From Volutella citrinella (Eukaryota; Ascomycota; Sordariomycetes; Hypocreales; Nectriaceae): DNA of 64,000 bases. The notes beneath the pieces are model-generated. The model did not search any database, was not told the DNA's origin, and worked only from the letters and a program-made list of their open reading frames with translations. The stretch covers positions 3,906,001-3,970,000 of the forward strand of contig JAWZSP010000007.1 of NCBI GenBank assembly GCA_034401135.1, given 5' to 3'. The translations under genes and the position numbers were made by a program. This document shows, in pieces, positions 25,503 to 36,660 of this stretch; the first letter of the stretch is position 1; every line of letters begins with the position of its first letter.

Positions 25503-26990
25503 ATGTATCGCAAATTCATGCCCATCATCATGGCGGCGGGCGCTGCTGCCCAGGCCAACTGCGCCATCCCCAGCTACGAGTACGTCGGCTGCGTCGACCC
25601 CGAGCCCGTCTGCTTCCCGACCGTCATCAAGTTCGAGGGCAGCTTCACCCCTCAGGAGTGCCAGAAGGCCGCCGAGGGCAAGGCCAACTGGGTCGCCATT
25701 GGTGGCGGCGGCTGCATCTCCGACTCCAAGGAGACCAAGGCCTGGCCCAAGTACGAGCTCGTCGAGGAGTCCAAGTGTGAGGCCCAGGGCAAGCCTGGCC
25801 GACACGGCACCATTGACCTCCCCGCCGGCGAGTCCAAGTACTACTACCTGTACAAATCCAAGGACTGCCCCCCGAAGGAAGAGGAAAAGCCCAAGCCCGA
25901 GGGAGAGAAGGAGTGGGAGAAGTGGGAAGGCAGCAAGTCCGAGAAGTGGTCTGGCGAGAAGAGCAGCTCTTGGGAGGGCGAGCACCGCGGGCCCAAGCCT
26001 TGTGACAAGCCCGAGGGATGTGAGCCCAAGCCATGGGAGAAGCCGTGGGGCAAGCCTTGCGACAAGCCTGAGGGCTGTGAGCACCCCAAGCCGTGGGAGA
26101 AGCCCTGTGATAAGCCCGAGGGCTGTGAGCCCCCCAAGCCTTGGGGCAAGCCGTGGGAGAAGCCATGCGACAAGCCTGAAGGATGCGAGCCCAAGCCATG
26201 GGAGAAGCCATGGGGCAAGCCATGTGACAAGCCCGAGGGATGTGAGCCCAAGCCATGGGACAAGCCATGGGGCAAGCCGTGCGACAAGCCCGAGGGATGT
26301 GAGCACCCCAAGCCTTGTGACAAGCCTGAGGGATGTGAGCCCAAGGAGAAGTGGATGCCCCGTCCTGAGGACTGCGGACCCCCCCCTCCCCCGGGATGCC
26401 ACGGCATGCCTCCTGCCCCTCCTGGCCCCCCTCCCCCTCACTGCGGTCCTCCTCCCAAGCCCGGCTGCCACGGTATGCCTGTGATGCCAGAGGGTTGCAA
26501 GTACGGCGCTCCCGGATGCGCTCCCCCTCCCCCGCCTCACTGCCCTCCTGGTTCTCCCGAATGCCGCGCTCCTTGGGTCAAGATTGTCTGCCCCGGCGGC
26601 CCCGGATGCCCCGAGAAGAACACAACCGCTTGTCACCCGGGCTCTCCTGGATGCCCTCCCGTCAACCCGGCCTGCAAGCCTGGAACTCCCGGATGCAACA
26701 TCGTCTGCAAGCCCGGTGCCCCTGGATGCCCTCCCGTCACCCCCCCTACTCCGGCCTGCAAGCCTGGAACCCCCGGATGCAACATCGTCTGCAAGCCTGG
26801 CACTCCTGGGTGCCCTCCCCCAACCCCCGCTACTTGCAAGCCCGGCACACCCGGATGCCCTCCTACCGGCATCCCAACTCCCGCCTGCGTGGGCCCCAAG
26901 TGCCCCGTCCCCTACAGCGCTGGTGTCCAGGTCCGTGCCGGCGGCGTTGTCGCTGCCATGGCCATCGTGGCTTCCCTCGTGCTGATGTAA
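25503..26990 (+). CDS. Pro/Cys-repeat secreted protein, probably GPI-anchored, WSC-like N-terminus
   Basis: Intronless, 495 residues, starting at the ATG at 25503; the frame is open upstream but without ATG. Parts in order: signal peptide (1-18); a WSC-like Cys module at about 20-125 ([22 protein letters not shown]); a charged Glu/Lys/Trp spacer; seven copies of CDKPEGCE separated by Lys-Pro-Trp-rich spacers (about 165-282); a Pro/Gly/His-rich region; tandem PG[TAS]PGC repeats (about 355-465); and a C-terminal hydrophobic tail ([16 protein letters not shown]) that suits a GPI-attachment signal. Regularly spaced Cys pairs suggest disulfide cross-linking into a fibrous wall or surface layer. 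WSC modules in other fungi bind carbohydrate or act as stress sensors; this module is divergent, so that link is tentative. Confidence 0.8.
   Translation: MYRKFMPIIMAAGAAAQANCAIPSYEYVGCVDPEPVCFPTVIKFEGSFTPQECQKAAEGKANWVAIGGGGCISDSKETKAWPKYELVEESKCEAQGKPGRHGTIDLPAGESKYYYLYKSKDCPPKEEEKPKPEGEKEWEKWEGSKSEKWSGEKSSSWEGEHRGPKPCDKPEGCEPKPWEKPWGKPCDKPEGCEHPKPWEKPCDKPEGCEPPKPWGKPWEKPCDKPEGCEPKPWEKPWGKPCDKPEGCEPKPWDKPWGKPCDKPEGCEHPKPCDKPEGCEPKEKWMPRPEDCGPPPPPGCHGMPPAPPGPPPPHCGPPPKPGCHGMPVMPEGCKYGAPGCAPPPPPHCPPGSPECRAPWVKIVCPGGPGCPEKNTTACHPGSPGCPPVNPACKPGTPGCNIVCKPGAPGCPPVTPPTPACKPGTPGCNIVCKPGTPGCPPPTPATCKPGTPGCPPTGIPTPACVGPKCPVPYSAGVQVRAGGVVAAMAIVASLVLM
25990..26348. repeat. in-frame repeat encoding CDKPEGCE units
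   Basis: Seven near-identical copies of a unit encoding [10 protein letters not shown], with spacers of 4-14 codons built from Pro-Lys-Pro-Trp-Glu/Gly. Synonymous differences between copies show the repeat is not brand new. Confidence 0.9.
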
Positions 26991-27463
26991 GGCGGATGGG
27001 TGGCAATCGACGCTATGAGCAGGGTTCGCGTCTTGGGAGGAATTCTGTTGTGCCTTTGTGTCTTTTCTGATTTGACAGGTTGTCGGTGACTGATAACGGC
27101 GTTGAGGTTGCGGGCCGCCAGAGTATAGCAACAGGAGTGCTGCTTGATGACGAGCTCGAATGGCAAAATTTATGGCTTATGTCCAAATTGGTATCTTCGT
27201 TCGAATAGTCAACAATTCAATGATTTTGCAACTATTTTATCTGATCTGCCTGTGTGGCATGTCGTGAGTGCTTCAAAATAGGAGCGAGTGACGAACATAA
27301 AACGAAAAGCGAGAGCCAATGTGCATCCTGTTCGTCAACACATCATGACATGGCTAGACACGTACCAATGAGCCACCCAAAAAGAGACTGACAGTTGGGT
27401 ATCTTGATTTGTTTGCATACTTGTACTCGTAGCTTCACTTGCCCCGTCCGATCCGAGCTTGCC
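26991..27463. other. convergent intergenic region
   Basis: About 470 bp between the 3' ends of the wall-protein gene (plus) and the PCMT gene (minus). AT-rich around 27160-27240. No gene seen. Confidence 0.5.
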
Positions 27464-28364
27464 CTACCTCGGAGCCTGCGTCAGGGGCACGTAGCGCACG
27501 GCGAAGAGCTTCTTCTTCGTCACAACCCCCTTGTCGTCCTTTTCGACCCGCCAGACGTGCTGGTCATATCCCCTGGTGTCGTCGTCCACGGGTATGAACA
27601 TGCTGTTGAGAGAAAGAGAAGAGAAACAAGGTCAGCAAAATCCCCCCTTTTTACCAATGGGGCTCTTCAGGACCTACCACCCTGGCGCCTTTAGCTGACG
27701 CAGCAGCTCCTCGTGCAGTTCAGCCGCCGACGCGCCGACATGGATGACGTCCCAGCCGGTGCCCTGGCCCTCCTCGCCCTCGCGGGGTTCCTCGGACCAG
27801 CCCCTGCGGCCGTCGCCGAGACGGAAGCGCACCTTGCCCGAGGCGAGCAGTTGGCGGCCCTCGGGGCTCTTGGACATGTTGGCCTCGCCCAGGGCCTGTA
27901 GCTCGCGGATGTGCTCGAGCCCGACGACGAGGCCCTTGGGGCCAACCAGCTCGGCCAGCACGTGGGTCAGGTAGCCGGACCCGGAGCCGATGTCGAGGAT
28001 GCGCGGGGACGGTGAGGCGGCCGACGGCAGGATGTGCGAGAGCATATGCTCGACGGCCGAGGCGTGCATGTGCGGCGCCGAGATGGTGGCCGAGTGGCCG
28101 ATGGGCTGGGGCGAGTCCTCGTACGCCGGGCTAGGCGAGTAGTGAGCCCGGTCGACCTGTTGGCGTGGTTCCCAGAGGTCAGCGCCTGCTTCAATGGTGA
28201 TTCTCCTCCCCTGCGACGAGCTTGGGGACGGGGGGTGGGGGAAGCAGACGATGCAGACATACCTTTAGGAACGCCTCCTTGACGCGGGGATCCGTGATGA
28301 GATTACTCCGCCACATATTCTCGATGAGCTCCGAGTTGGACGTGCCAGTGCATCGCCAGGCCAT
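27464..28364 (-). CDS. protein-L-isoaspartate O-methyltransferase
   Basis: Three exons, 28364-28263, 28156-27678 and 27602-27464, encode 239 residues. The N-terminus [18 protein letters not shown] is typical of eukaryotic [12 protein letters not shown] and the conserved ISAPHMHA follow, then SAM-binding motif [10 protein letters not shown], at about residues 89-97, and the C-terminal MFIPVD region. The enzyme methylates isoaspartyl residues in aged proteins with S-adenosylmethionine, starting their repair in the cytosol. The exon 2 donor is placed at GTAGGT so that one residue (Cys) occupies the position usually filled before MFIPV; an alternative GTGGTA donor 3 nt upstream would drop that residue and stays in frame. 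Confidence 0.93.
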
Positions 28365-29751
28365 GTCGAAGTGTCTGCGCAGCAGCGCGTGCCTGGAACT
28401 TGACAAGAGGAGGCGCCCGTCTAACCGAGGAGTGCTCTGGCGAGGAATGAAGGTGCCAGCTAGGGCTCGCAAGGTCCCACTGCTTGATATCGCCAGGGTT
28501 GAGTGAGCTGCGCCTACTTGCTTTTGCCGTGAGGGGATTGCAAATGTCAGGATTGGCAAGGAATGGGACTGGATGTGGCTTGAACAGCTGTGGGGGAGGA
28601 GTAATAGTGCGAGGAGAGAAGAGGAGAGGCGAGGATGAGGGGAGCGGAGGGAAGGAGGGAGGGGGGTGGGAACAGGAGGGGAAGCTGGCAACAACCGAGC
28701 AAGCATATATTGGCCTAATGACGAGCTGACTGGCAGATGGATCAAACAGTGCAATCACCAGACTATGTCGGAGCTACTCGAGATTTGGGTTTTCATCGTC
28801 CAGGCCTGTTCACCGAGATTAAATGGTTGCGACGGCCGGCGGCGGGTGTGAAGCCCAGGCGGACGCGGCGCAGGCCATCGCACAGGTGCAGTTGCCAGCA
28901 GCGGGCATGATGACATCCGTCGTCAGGCCTGACGCTTGCTCTCCCTCCCTCCCATTGCCATCCATTGTACCTATGCCTCGCTGCGGCTGGTCTGGTCTAC
29001 TGCTCTTGACAGCGGGACGGGAACTCGATTGTGCGGGGCCGCGCCCATGGGTCCGCTAACCCCACAGCGGGTGTGATCTCTCATCCGGAGAGCACTCGGG
29101 GGGCTATGAGCCTATGACTACTAAGTACTAACGTTAGAGGTTCTTGTCCACTGTGTGGTTGAGCGCACCCATCATCTCTCTACCAGTACGGATTCCTGTG
29201 GCTGCCGCCGTCTCCTAGCCGCGGCTCTCATCGAGCAATGCGGGTCCGGATATGGGGATCCGTCCTCTTTGGTTGGTCGCAGCTTTTGCGCTGGCCATTT
29301 GCTGCCGCTGCACAAAGTGCACATAGGGCTCGGCATTGAGCAGATGCCGTTGGCCATGTCTCGGCTACATGGCTTGACCGTCCGCGCCTCTACGAAAATT
29401 CCATTTCACTCAAATAGTCCGGTTTCAAGTTCCAGCACTTTTGGCATTATGCGTGCGTTTGTTTGTGTGGTAAATCTACGTATGAAATGTGCGTGCGACG
29501 CGTGGAAAACAGGACCTGATGCAGCAAACCCAGGGACATGAGTCCCGCCCCTTGATCCAACCCAAGAACCCGAAACGCCGAGGAAATAGAAAATGTAATG
29601 TCCCATGTCGTGTGGCGCCTTTCGCCGGTCACCTTCCCCCTGCCGCTGTGGCCGCTCAGGGAGCTTGCAACAGAGGCCGTATAGATGTGTAATATACAGA
29701 CAGCCGCAGACACCTGCCTCCTGCAGCGCGTCCACGTTACACTGCCCTTCC
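28365..29751. other. intergenic region between two minus-strand genes
   Basis: About 1.4 kb holding the 5' flank of the PCMT gene and the 3' flank of the Bsd2-like gene. Open frames are short. The stretch 28580-28680 is purine-rich. No gene recognised. Confidence 0.45.
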
Positions 29752-30896
29752 CTAGACAACCCGCTCCGTGTTTTCGCCCTCAGCAATGATGGGGGTGCCC
29801 AGGCCCCGGTCAGGGCTCTGCAGCACAAGCTGCTCGTGCCGCCGCGCCCGGAGGAACTCGGCGATGCTCTTGATCAGGAGGAACCATCCCACCACCATCA
29901 TCACGTAGCCCATCCATTCGGCACCGGTAATGGCGCCCCAGTCGCCGTCCGTAACATCACCCTCCTTAAAGTCGTGTGAGTTGGGATCCGGGGGCGCGGC
30001 ATAGCCATCAGGCCCGCTCATAGTGGGTGGTGCTGACTCGGTCATGCCCTTCATCTGGAAGCCATACTGGATGAGAGTAATGCCCAGTCCAGCCCGCGAT
30101 CCATTCTTCGCAGCGTGTGTTGTGTGCAGTAGGTAGGTGAGGAGAAAGCCGACGAGTTGGAAGGCTGTCGAGATCATGCCGTTCCACACGAATGAGAAGA
30201 AGGAGCCCACAGGCATGCCATCGATGTAAACCTCGTCGGGGCCGCCAAGGCCGGGCGCGAGAATCGTCGTCTCCCAGTATGGGGGAGCCGCATCAGCCGC
30301 GGCTTGTTCATAAGACTGCGCAACATCGGTTAGCAATTATTCCAACGGGCAACGAAATTGTCCTGACATACGGGAGGCATCTCATCCTTTTCCGTTTCTC
30401 CACCGCCTCGCTCGGGTCGTGCTGAGAGGTTTGCAAATACACCATCAGAGCCTACACCGCCACCCATCACCCGGGGTCGTGATCCGGAAGGAGCTGGCGT
30501 AGGGAACGCGGGAGGTTGTGCCGAGGGCTGAAACGAGGGGGCATTGTTGCCGGTCGGGTTCAGTGGGCTGGAGTTCTGGCGCACCAGGCGACTGCGGTCA
30601 TCGATCTCATCGTCGCTCTCATCGTCGTCAAAGGCGTCGGCAAGGGCGGGATCGACTTGTCGTTGCCTCGTGGGCGAGGAGGCTCGGGAGTGGAAAGATG
30701 GAGGTGGCGAGTTCGGGATGGGCTGGAGGCTGTGACCCTGATTGGGGGCGGGCGCGTAGTCCTGGTCGGCGAGAAAAGACTCGTCGTCGTCGTCCTGAGC
30801 GTTCACCTGTAGAGACGGGTGGATTAGCACGGCATTCGGTGCGATGGCGGACGGCGCGGATGATCTGCGACTTACTCGCTCATATCTGCCAGCCAT
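29752..30896 (-). CDS. Bsd2/Ndfip-like PPxY membrane adaptor
   Basis: Three exons, 30896-30876, 30806-30372 and 30315-29752, encode 339 residues. The N-terminal half is acidic and Ser/Pro-rich. A PPSY motif (residues 151-154) sits just before the membrane part, and a second PPYW follows. Hydrophobic segments lie near 185-205, 208-225 and 290-310. This matches the Bsd2/NEDD4-family-interacting group: Golgi/endosomal adaptors whose PY motif recruits the HECT ubiquitin ligase Rsp5/NEDD4 to sort metal transporters and other cargo to the vacuole. The first intron is 69 nt, a multiple of three, but has GTAAGT, a GCTAATC branch site and CAG, so I treat it as spliced; retention would add 23 residues. 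Confidence 0.87.
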
Positions 30897-32065
30897 GACG
30901 GAGGGTGTCTGGCGGTGTCGGGCGGCCTCTGGGGTCCGCCTCACCGTGGAGTCGTTGGAATGGAGGTTGAAGGAGAAAAAGCGGTTGCGAAGCCCCGGCG
31001 ATGAGAGGAAACCGAGGTCAAAACAGGAGAAACACCTAAGGAAAGAAGCGCTGCGGACTTTGGCGAGAATATACGAGGATACGTTGAATGAGGAGAATGT
31101 GGAAGAAGAATGTCGCTGCCTTAGTCAGTTGATCCAAGGCAAGAGTCAAGCCAAGCCCAAGGCGGAGGTTGCGCGGCGGAGTGGGAAAGGCCCAGCAGGG
31201 ACGCCTCCGCCACCTGACCGGGCAGGCAGGTGCGCAGCCGATGCAATCGCTGGCGGCAACACAAAGCGACGCTGGAAGTACGTACCCCGGGGCGTTCAGG
31301 TGGGAGCACAGCGCACAGAGGGTACAATCCCCCCTCCGAACGACCAGGGCCCAGGGGCTGCTACAGGGGCTAATAATGGCACCCAGACTTGGACGCTCAC
31401 TGGGCAGAAGGTACCCGAGTCCCTGACGTATTCGGGTGGAGGGTGACAGTAGCGGAGTAGGATTGATTAATCGTCGTGTTGCATTGCATACATACGCACG
31501 CCTGAATCCAGACTGCAGGAGCCGAAAAGGAGTTGATTCCTCAAGCTGGCAATCAAGGCTGTATTTAGGGAGCGACGGTGGTACGTGGTTGTGGTGGAAA
31601 TTCATCAATTCGGGCAGAGCGAATCGCAGCGACGCGTGGCCGAGATGCCTCTGCAGCTCGTCGGGAGTCACGTCAGCCAGCCAGCGGTTCCAACTGCGAC
31701 CCGAACTTGCTGGATTGAGGCAAGGGTGATGGGCTGATAGCCTGAGACGGCTCCACCTCCACAATTGTGAGTTGATGCACGTTAATATCCGGGATTCCGG
31801 GCTTGAGGCCTTGGACTGGGTTGGTGCCTGAGGCAATGACACCTTGTGCGACCCTGAAGCGCTTGGCCAGATTTGGCATTCAAGCTTACATGCAGCCGCC
31901 CGCCAATCGGGGCCGTACAGTAAGTAATACAATGGACACTGTAGAAATACACTGTCGCCCGGAATTTCTTCAAGGGACGCATCAACGGATGGTTGACGTC
32001 GTGGACTATCTCCCCCGCCAGAGCAATTGAGGCTTCCAGGCACGACCACCGCGCTCCAATCCACA
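30897..32065. other. divergent intergenic region, Bsd2-like to Cbp6-like
   Basis: About 1.2 kb. A minus-strand open frame of 382 codons spans 31036-32184 but lacks domain features and overlaps the first exons of the plus-strand gene, so I take it as chance. Otherwise promoter DNA. Confidence 0.45.
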
Positions 32066-32556
32066 ATGTCGCGCCCGCTCTCGGTACGTCCATGCCGCTC
32101 CCCGAATTCGTGCCCAACGCCTCCCAGCCGACGAGAACTAACGCGCGCTTCTGCAGCAAAAAATCTACCAGGAGGTCTTCGCACGGTGGCCTACCCAGGC
32201 GCTGCGGCCAGACTTCCAGCTCCAGGACGTCCTGGGCAAGGCCGTCGCCGAGCGATACCAGGCCTACACGCCAGCCATGGAGAAGGAGGAGCAGCTCAAG
32301 GCCCGGGCGCTCCAGAACCTGCTGCAGGACCGGCACAAGAATACCGTACGTCGCAGAGGGAGCTTGGTGATGGCTTGCACGCGGGGGACATCCAGCTGAT
32401 GAAGGACAACAGTTCAAACTCAAGGGCCCGCTCCTAGAGCCGAAGAGCCAGCCGACGTACTTCCAGGATCTGGTCAAGGAGATTGACGAAGCGCCCAACC
32501 GATCGTGGTTCGAACGAATGACCAAGAGGCTCACGGGCATGATTCGGTTCCAGTAA
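32066..32556 (+). CDS. Cbp6/UQCC2-like complex III assembly factor (probable)
   Basis: Three exons, 32066-32083 (18 nt), 32157-32345 and 32413-32556, encode 116 residues. The protein is small, basic and helical. Its pattern IYQEVFARWPTQALRPD, then a helix with AERYQ, the segment RHKNTFKLKGPLL, and the end SWFERMTKRLTGMIRFQ resembles fungal Cbp6 and animal UQCC2. These bind the mitochondrial ribosome or newly made cytochrome b and support assembly of the bc1 complex. The identification rests on pattern similarity from memory, without strict signature residues. The neighbour converging on it is also mitochondrial (citrate carrier). The small first exon was chosen because it supplies the only ATG with a matching donor. 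Confidence 0.65.
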
Positions 32557-32964
32557 GGCACGCGCGGAACGACCGGGAGGGAATGATATTAGGGAAGAGA
32601 GGGAGGAGAATCAACACGGCCCGAGGCCACGGTTTGCCGGCAACGCAAAGGATACCCCATGCTACGACATGCGATCTGTATACATACGACACCACACACA
32701 CACACACACATATGAACTCTGTACAATATGCTGTATCAAAAGCGGAGAGAGGACCAAAAAAAGAACAAGAAGCGGCTTGGAAGATGAAGGAAATTACTTT
32801 CCAGTATCTTTGATTGTTATATCTGCCATTTTCCCTCTTGACCCCGTTTTATCTTCTCGCTTCCTTTGTTATACAAAGCAGGATCCTGGATGTAACGCCC
32901 GTTCTAGAAGAGAAACAAAAACCAAACAGCAGCAGCAGCTAGCCGGCCAACCACCGCGTCGCTC
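32557..32964. other. convergent intergenic region with CA repeat
   Basis: About 400 bp between two 3' ends. It contains a CA dinucleotide repeat at about 32691-32709. AT-rich 3' UTR-like sequence, no gene. Confidence 0.5.
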
Positions 32965-34229
32965 TTAGAGGTACTTCATCTCCGGGTCCAGCCTGCCCAT
33001 GAGCTCCATGCTCTTCTCGTACATGGTGAAGACGATGCCGCCGCTGAGGATGAGGCGTGCGAGGCGGGGCACGGCGCCGCTCCAAAAGGTCAGGACGCCC
33101 TCCTGCTTGAAGATGGTGGCGGCGCAGTTGAATGTGTTGCCGTACAGCTTCTTGGCCTCGATGCTCTGCATGCGCGTCTTGATGGTGTCGAGCGGCTGCG
33201 TGACGTAGACGGTGATGACGCCGGCCAGGCCGCCCATGGCAAAGGTGCCCACGGCGCCGAGCTTCTCGCCGGGCGCCGTGTACGATTCGGCCATCTGCTT
33301 GAGGAACGTGTAGGCGCTGAAGCGCGTCGCGCTGTTGGCTGCCTGGCGCGCCGTCGTGGGCACGAAGCCCTGGAAGAAGCCGCGGATGCCGCGCTCGCGC
33401 GCGATGATGGGCACGGCGTGCAGGAAGCCTCGTAGGCGCGGCTTGGGGAGCTTGCGGTCGTCGATGCTGTCAGAGAAGGAGGCAGTGTGAGTCGTATGTG
33501 CGTGTGTGTGCGCGTGCGACTTTCGGATCCCACGCCGCGGGGGTACCACTTACAGCGTCGTCTTGATGCTCTCGGTCGGCGTCACGGCCAGCAGCGACTC
33601 CGTGACACCGGCGCCGAAGCCGGCCAGGACGGTTCGAGGGCCCGAGAGCTTACCGTCCTCGTCTTGGAGCCAGGCCTTGTACTGGTCGAAGGCGACGAAT
33701 CCTGCGTTGTCCCAGCGGTCAGCCCCTCCTCTCTCCTTCGCGACAGTCGAGCATGGGGGCGGCACGTACGAATTCCAGCCTTGGCCGAGTTACCGATGAT
33801 GAGCGTGGTGCAGCCGGCGTACCACTGCGCTCCAAACGGCGGCCATGGCAGCTTCTGTCCGGCGGCTAGGTTTCGGTTGAGCTGCGACCGGGTCTTTGCA
33901 ACTACAACGCACGGGGTGGGCAATCAGTTCTGCGGATTCTTCAGGTCGTCCCGGGGATGGGATTTCGGATTGTGCGATTTTCTCAAGCTATCGCGACGGC
34001 GGCGACGTACACTCGGCGGGATATGTGATTGCTGTTCGAGGACGAGGCGTGTTAGTTTGCTACTGCTGCTGCGCATCGCCGTGCTGCCCCGTCTACCTCG
34101 GTAGACGGACCCGGGGGTGGACTCACCGATCTCAATCGCACCAGCCGTAGAGCCGGCGATGACGGACCGCAGGGGGCTGGGCTTCTGCTTCTTCTCGGGC
34201 GGCGCCGAGGATGCTGTGGTCGTGGCCAT
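32965..34229 (-). CDS. mitochondrial tricarboxylate (citrate) carrier, SLC25 family
   Basis: Five exons, 34229-34127, 34031-34011, 33901-33770, 33701-33554 and 33466-32965, encode 301 residues. Three mitochondrial-carrier repeats are visible, each with a P-x-[DE]-x-x-[KR] signature: YPAEFAKTR, TPTESIKTT and QPLDTIKTR. The first repeat (AGSTAGAIEI to KTRSQLNR) and RQAANSATRFSAYTF are typical of Ctp1, the inner-membrane exchanger of citrate for malate or another tricarboxylate. It exports citrate for cytosolic acetyl-CoA. Exon 2 is 21 nt and encodes part of the first signature, so it cannot be skipped. It converges with a probable complex III assembly factor. Confidence 0.93.
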
Positions 34230-34666
34230 TGTCGTGACTCTTGGTCGACGCTGCCGGTAATTTTTTTTCTTTTTCGGGGGGAGTTTGGGGTTGGAATCGG
34301 GGACCGCGGGGATGGGCTGGAGTTTTGTTGGTCTAGAAATGTGACATTTCGTCACCTCACAGCACTTGGGCAGCTTCTCAGTCACACGTGCCTTGCCGAT
34401 GCCGGCCCGGGGGTCAATGGGGGGCGGCGTGCAGCTGGGAGGTGGCGCGATGCAGGGGCGAACGGCCTGGCAGGCCTCTGAGCTACAGGGGGTGGTCGCT
34501 GAATGCGGCCCCCGCTACTATCCGCGGGCCTGGAACGACTAACATCATCGTGAAATGGGACATCAACAACCAAAAGGGTTTCAAGGTTGGATCCTGCCTT
34601 GGATTTATTGTATAAAATGTTTGTTGGAATTCGTGAAATCTATTGTGCCAGAGCCGGCCACGGCGT
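34230..34666. other. intergenic region between citrate carrier and GH43 genes
   Basis: About 440 bp containing the carrier promoter, with a T-rich tract on plus at 34260-34274, and the 3' flank of the GH43 gene. No gene seen. Confidence 0.5.
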
Positions 34667-36660
34667 CTATATCTCGTGCTCCTCGGTTCTAATATCAGAA
34701 AAGTCGGCTGGGTCGAGCACCGGCGCCGACCTGCCCAACGAGTAGACGCCAAACATGACGCCTGTGAAGCAACTGCCAACCGGGGGTATCGTCGTGAGGT
34801 CCTTGGCCTGGACGATAAACGAAAACGGCTCTCCTGCGCCTTTGAGAGAAAGCTCGTAGGTCGTGGGGTGGGCCTGGATAGTCAGGTCGACGCTGTCGCC
34901 CAGCGGGCCTGCGGCAGAGGCGACGATCTGATCGTGACAGGTCAGCATTTTAAATTTAACGGCGCAGGGGAGAAGAAGAAAGCTGTAGCTACTCACCTCA
35001 AACTTGCTCGGCTCGCCCGTTGGCTTGCGGAACACAACCTCGGGCACGACCTCGCCCGCCTCGTTGACGCCCGCGACAACGGCGATGGTGGCGTATGAGT
35101 AGTTGCTCCACCACAAGGCAACGCCAGCCTCGTAGCCCCGGACGGTGGGCTTGAACTCGAGCTTGGTGGAAAAGGTTTGGCGGTATGCCGTCTGCTTCCG
35201 GAGCAGCAGAGCGGGCGACTCGGGGCTGGACAAGTCGAAGCAGTTTCCGTGCAGGCGGAGGACGCCGGGGCGCTCCGTCAGGCTGTGGCACGGCTTGAGC
35301 GGCGTATCTGGTGGCGAGCAATTGTGTTAGTCACAGCGGAGGCGGGCAACGAAGTAGATCAACAAGACTGGGAAGAATCGGGGCGCGGTTTTACTCTTGT
35401 GGTACCATCCCAACTCGAGCGTCTCCCTCGACAGGTCAGCCTGCCACTTCTGCAGGGTCCATCCCTTGGCGGACTCGAGGCTGCTTCTGCCTTGTGTCTC
35501 GAGAGTAATATTCTTGCCGCCGTTGAAGACGGGCCAGTCATTCTCCCACTCTAGCTTGACGAGGAACGTCTCACGACCTGCGATGCGTCAGCGTCCTCGA
35601 CCTGCACAGCCTGGAGCCGCATTTCCGACTCACCCATCTGAGGCTCAAGGAACGTGTCACCGTCCTTGACGGGGCGGACGCCCAGGAACACAGCCCACCA
35701 CTCGCCGCTGCCGTCCTGGAAGATGTCGGCGTGGCCGGTCCGCTGCACCTCCTCGTCGGGGCCGTTGTACCACAGTGGCTTTCCTTGGCCTTCCCAAGGG
35801 CCGTAGGGGCCGTCGCGGCTGCGGAGAGCCCACTCCTGGTGGCCTGCCTCGGTGCCGCCCTCGGCGGTTAGGAGGTAGTAGTAGTCGCCTCGCTTGAGGA
35901 GGTGGGAGCCCTCGGCGAGGCCGTAGATGGACTCGTGGATGACCTTGGGGTGCGAGAGGGTGTTGCCCGTCTTGAGGTCGATCTCGGAGACGTGGATGGC
36001 AAAGTCCTTGACCTTGGAGTCGGGCTTCCGCCATGCGAGCCGCATGGTGGTTGAGAGGTAGACCTTGCCGTCATCATCCCAGAAGAGCTGGGGAGGGAGT
36101 GTGAGTTTACTTTTAGTTGCATCGATGAGGGCCGTTTGCCGTTGATAGACTTACATCTTGGTCAAAGCCCGGGTTGTCAAAGTAGACGGGGTCGGACCAG
36201 GCCGTCTCGTCCCAGATGTTGTCGGTCCACACATAGAACCCACGGGGGAAGATGCGTTCCTGCACAACAGCACACGTGTTTAGCTGCGCGAACTTGGAGT
36301 GTTCTGGGGACTGCAACGTGAGCTTACGTCTGAGGCGGGGCGGTATCTGTGGTAGACGCCATTGATGAGGTAGAAGCGCTTCTCGTCGGGTCTGTATCTC
36401 AGGGTGCTAGCCCAGCTGCCGGCGCCGGGCTCGACGGTGCGCAGGTCCATCTGGCTGCGGCGGTTGAGGCCATGGCCAATAAGCTTCCAGTCAACGAGAT
36501 TGGTGGACGCATAGACGGCGCAGCCGGGGAAGTATTCAAAGGTGGACGTGCTGAGGAAGAAGGTGGTGGGCGTCGAGTCTGTGGCGGGGACTACGCACAC
36601 GGTGGGATCGGGGTTGAAGCCGCGGATCACGGGGTTGGTGAATGTCACGGCGTCCGACAT
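34667..36660 (-). CDS. glycoside hydrolase family 43 beta-xylosidase/alpha-arabinofuranosidase, intracellular type
   Basis: Six exons, 36660-36328, 36259-36155, 36087-35634, 35577-35395, 35307-34997 and 34927-34667, encode 548 residues. The five-bladed propeller comes first (about 1-320): general base Asp18 in GFNPDPT, an Asp in FWDDDG near 150-152 as probable pKa modulator, and general acid Glu205 in AEGSHLL. A C-terminal beta-sandwich domain (about 340-548) follows, as in two-domain GH43 enzymes. There is no signal peptide, so the enzyme probably acts inside the cell on imported xylo- or arabino-oligosaccharides. No transporter or regulator of sugar use lies next to it. Whether xylose or arabinose is released cannot be told from sequence. 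Confidence 0.92.

Noticed and set aside
25473..27131. 552-codon open frame on the minus strand opposite the repeat-rich wall protein
   Set aside because: It is the complement of a GC-rich repetitive coding sequence; the plus-strand frame has the signal peptide, Cys pattern and GPI-like tail, the minus frame has no such features.
31036..32184. 382-codon minus-strand open frame upstream of the Bsd2-like gene
   Set aside because: No recognisable domain, unusual composition, and overlap with the first exons of the Cbp6-like gene.
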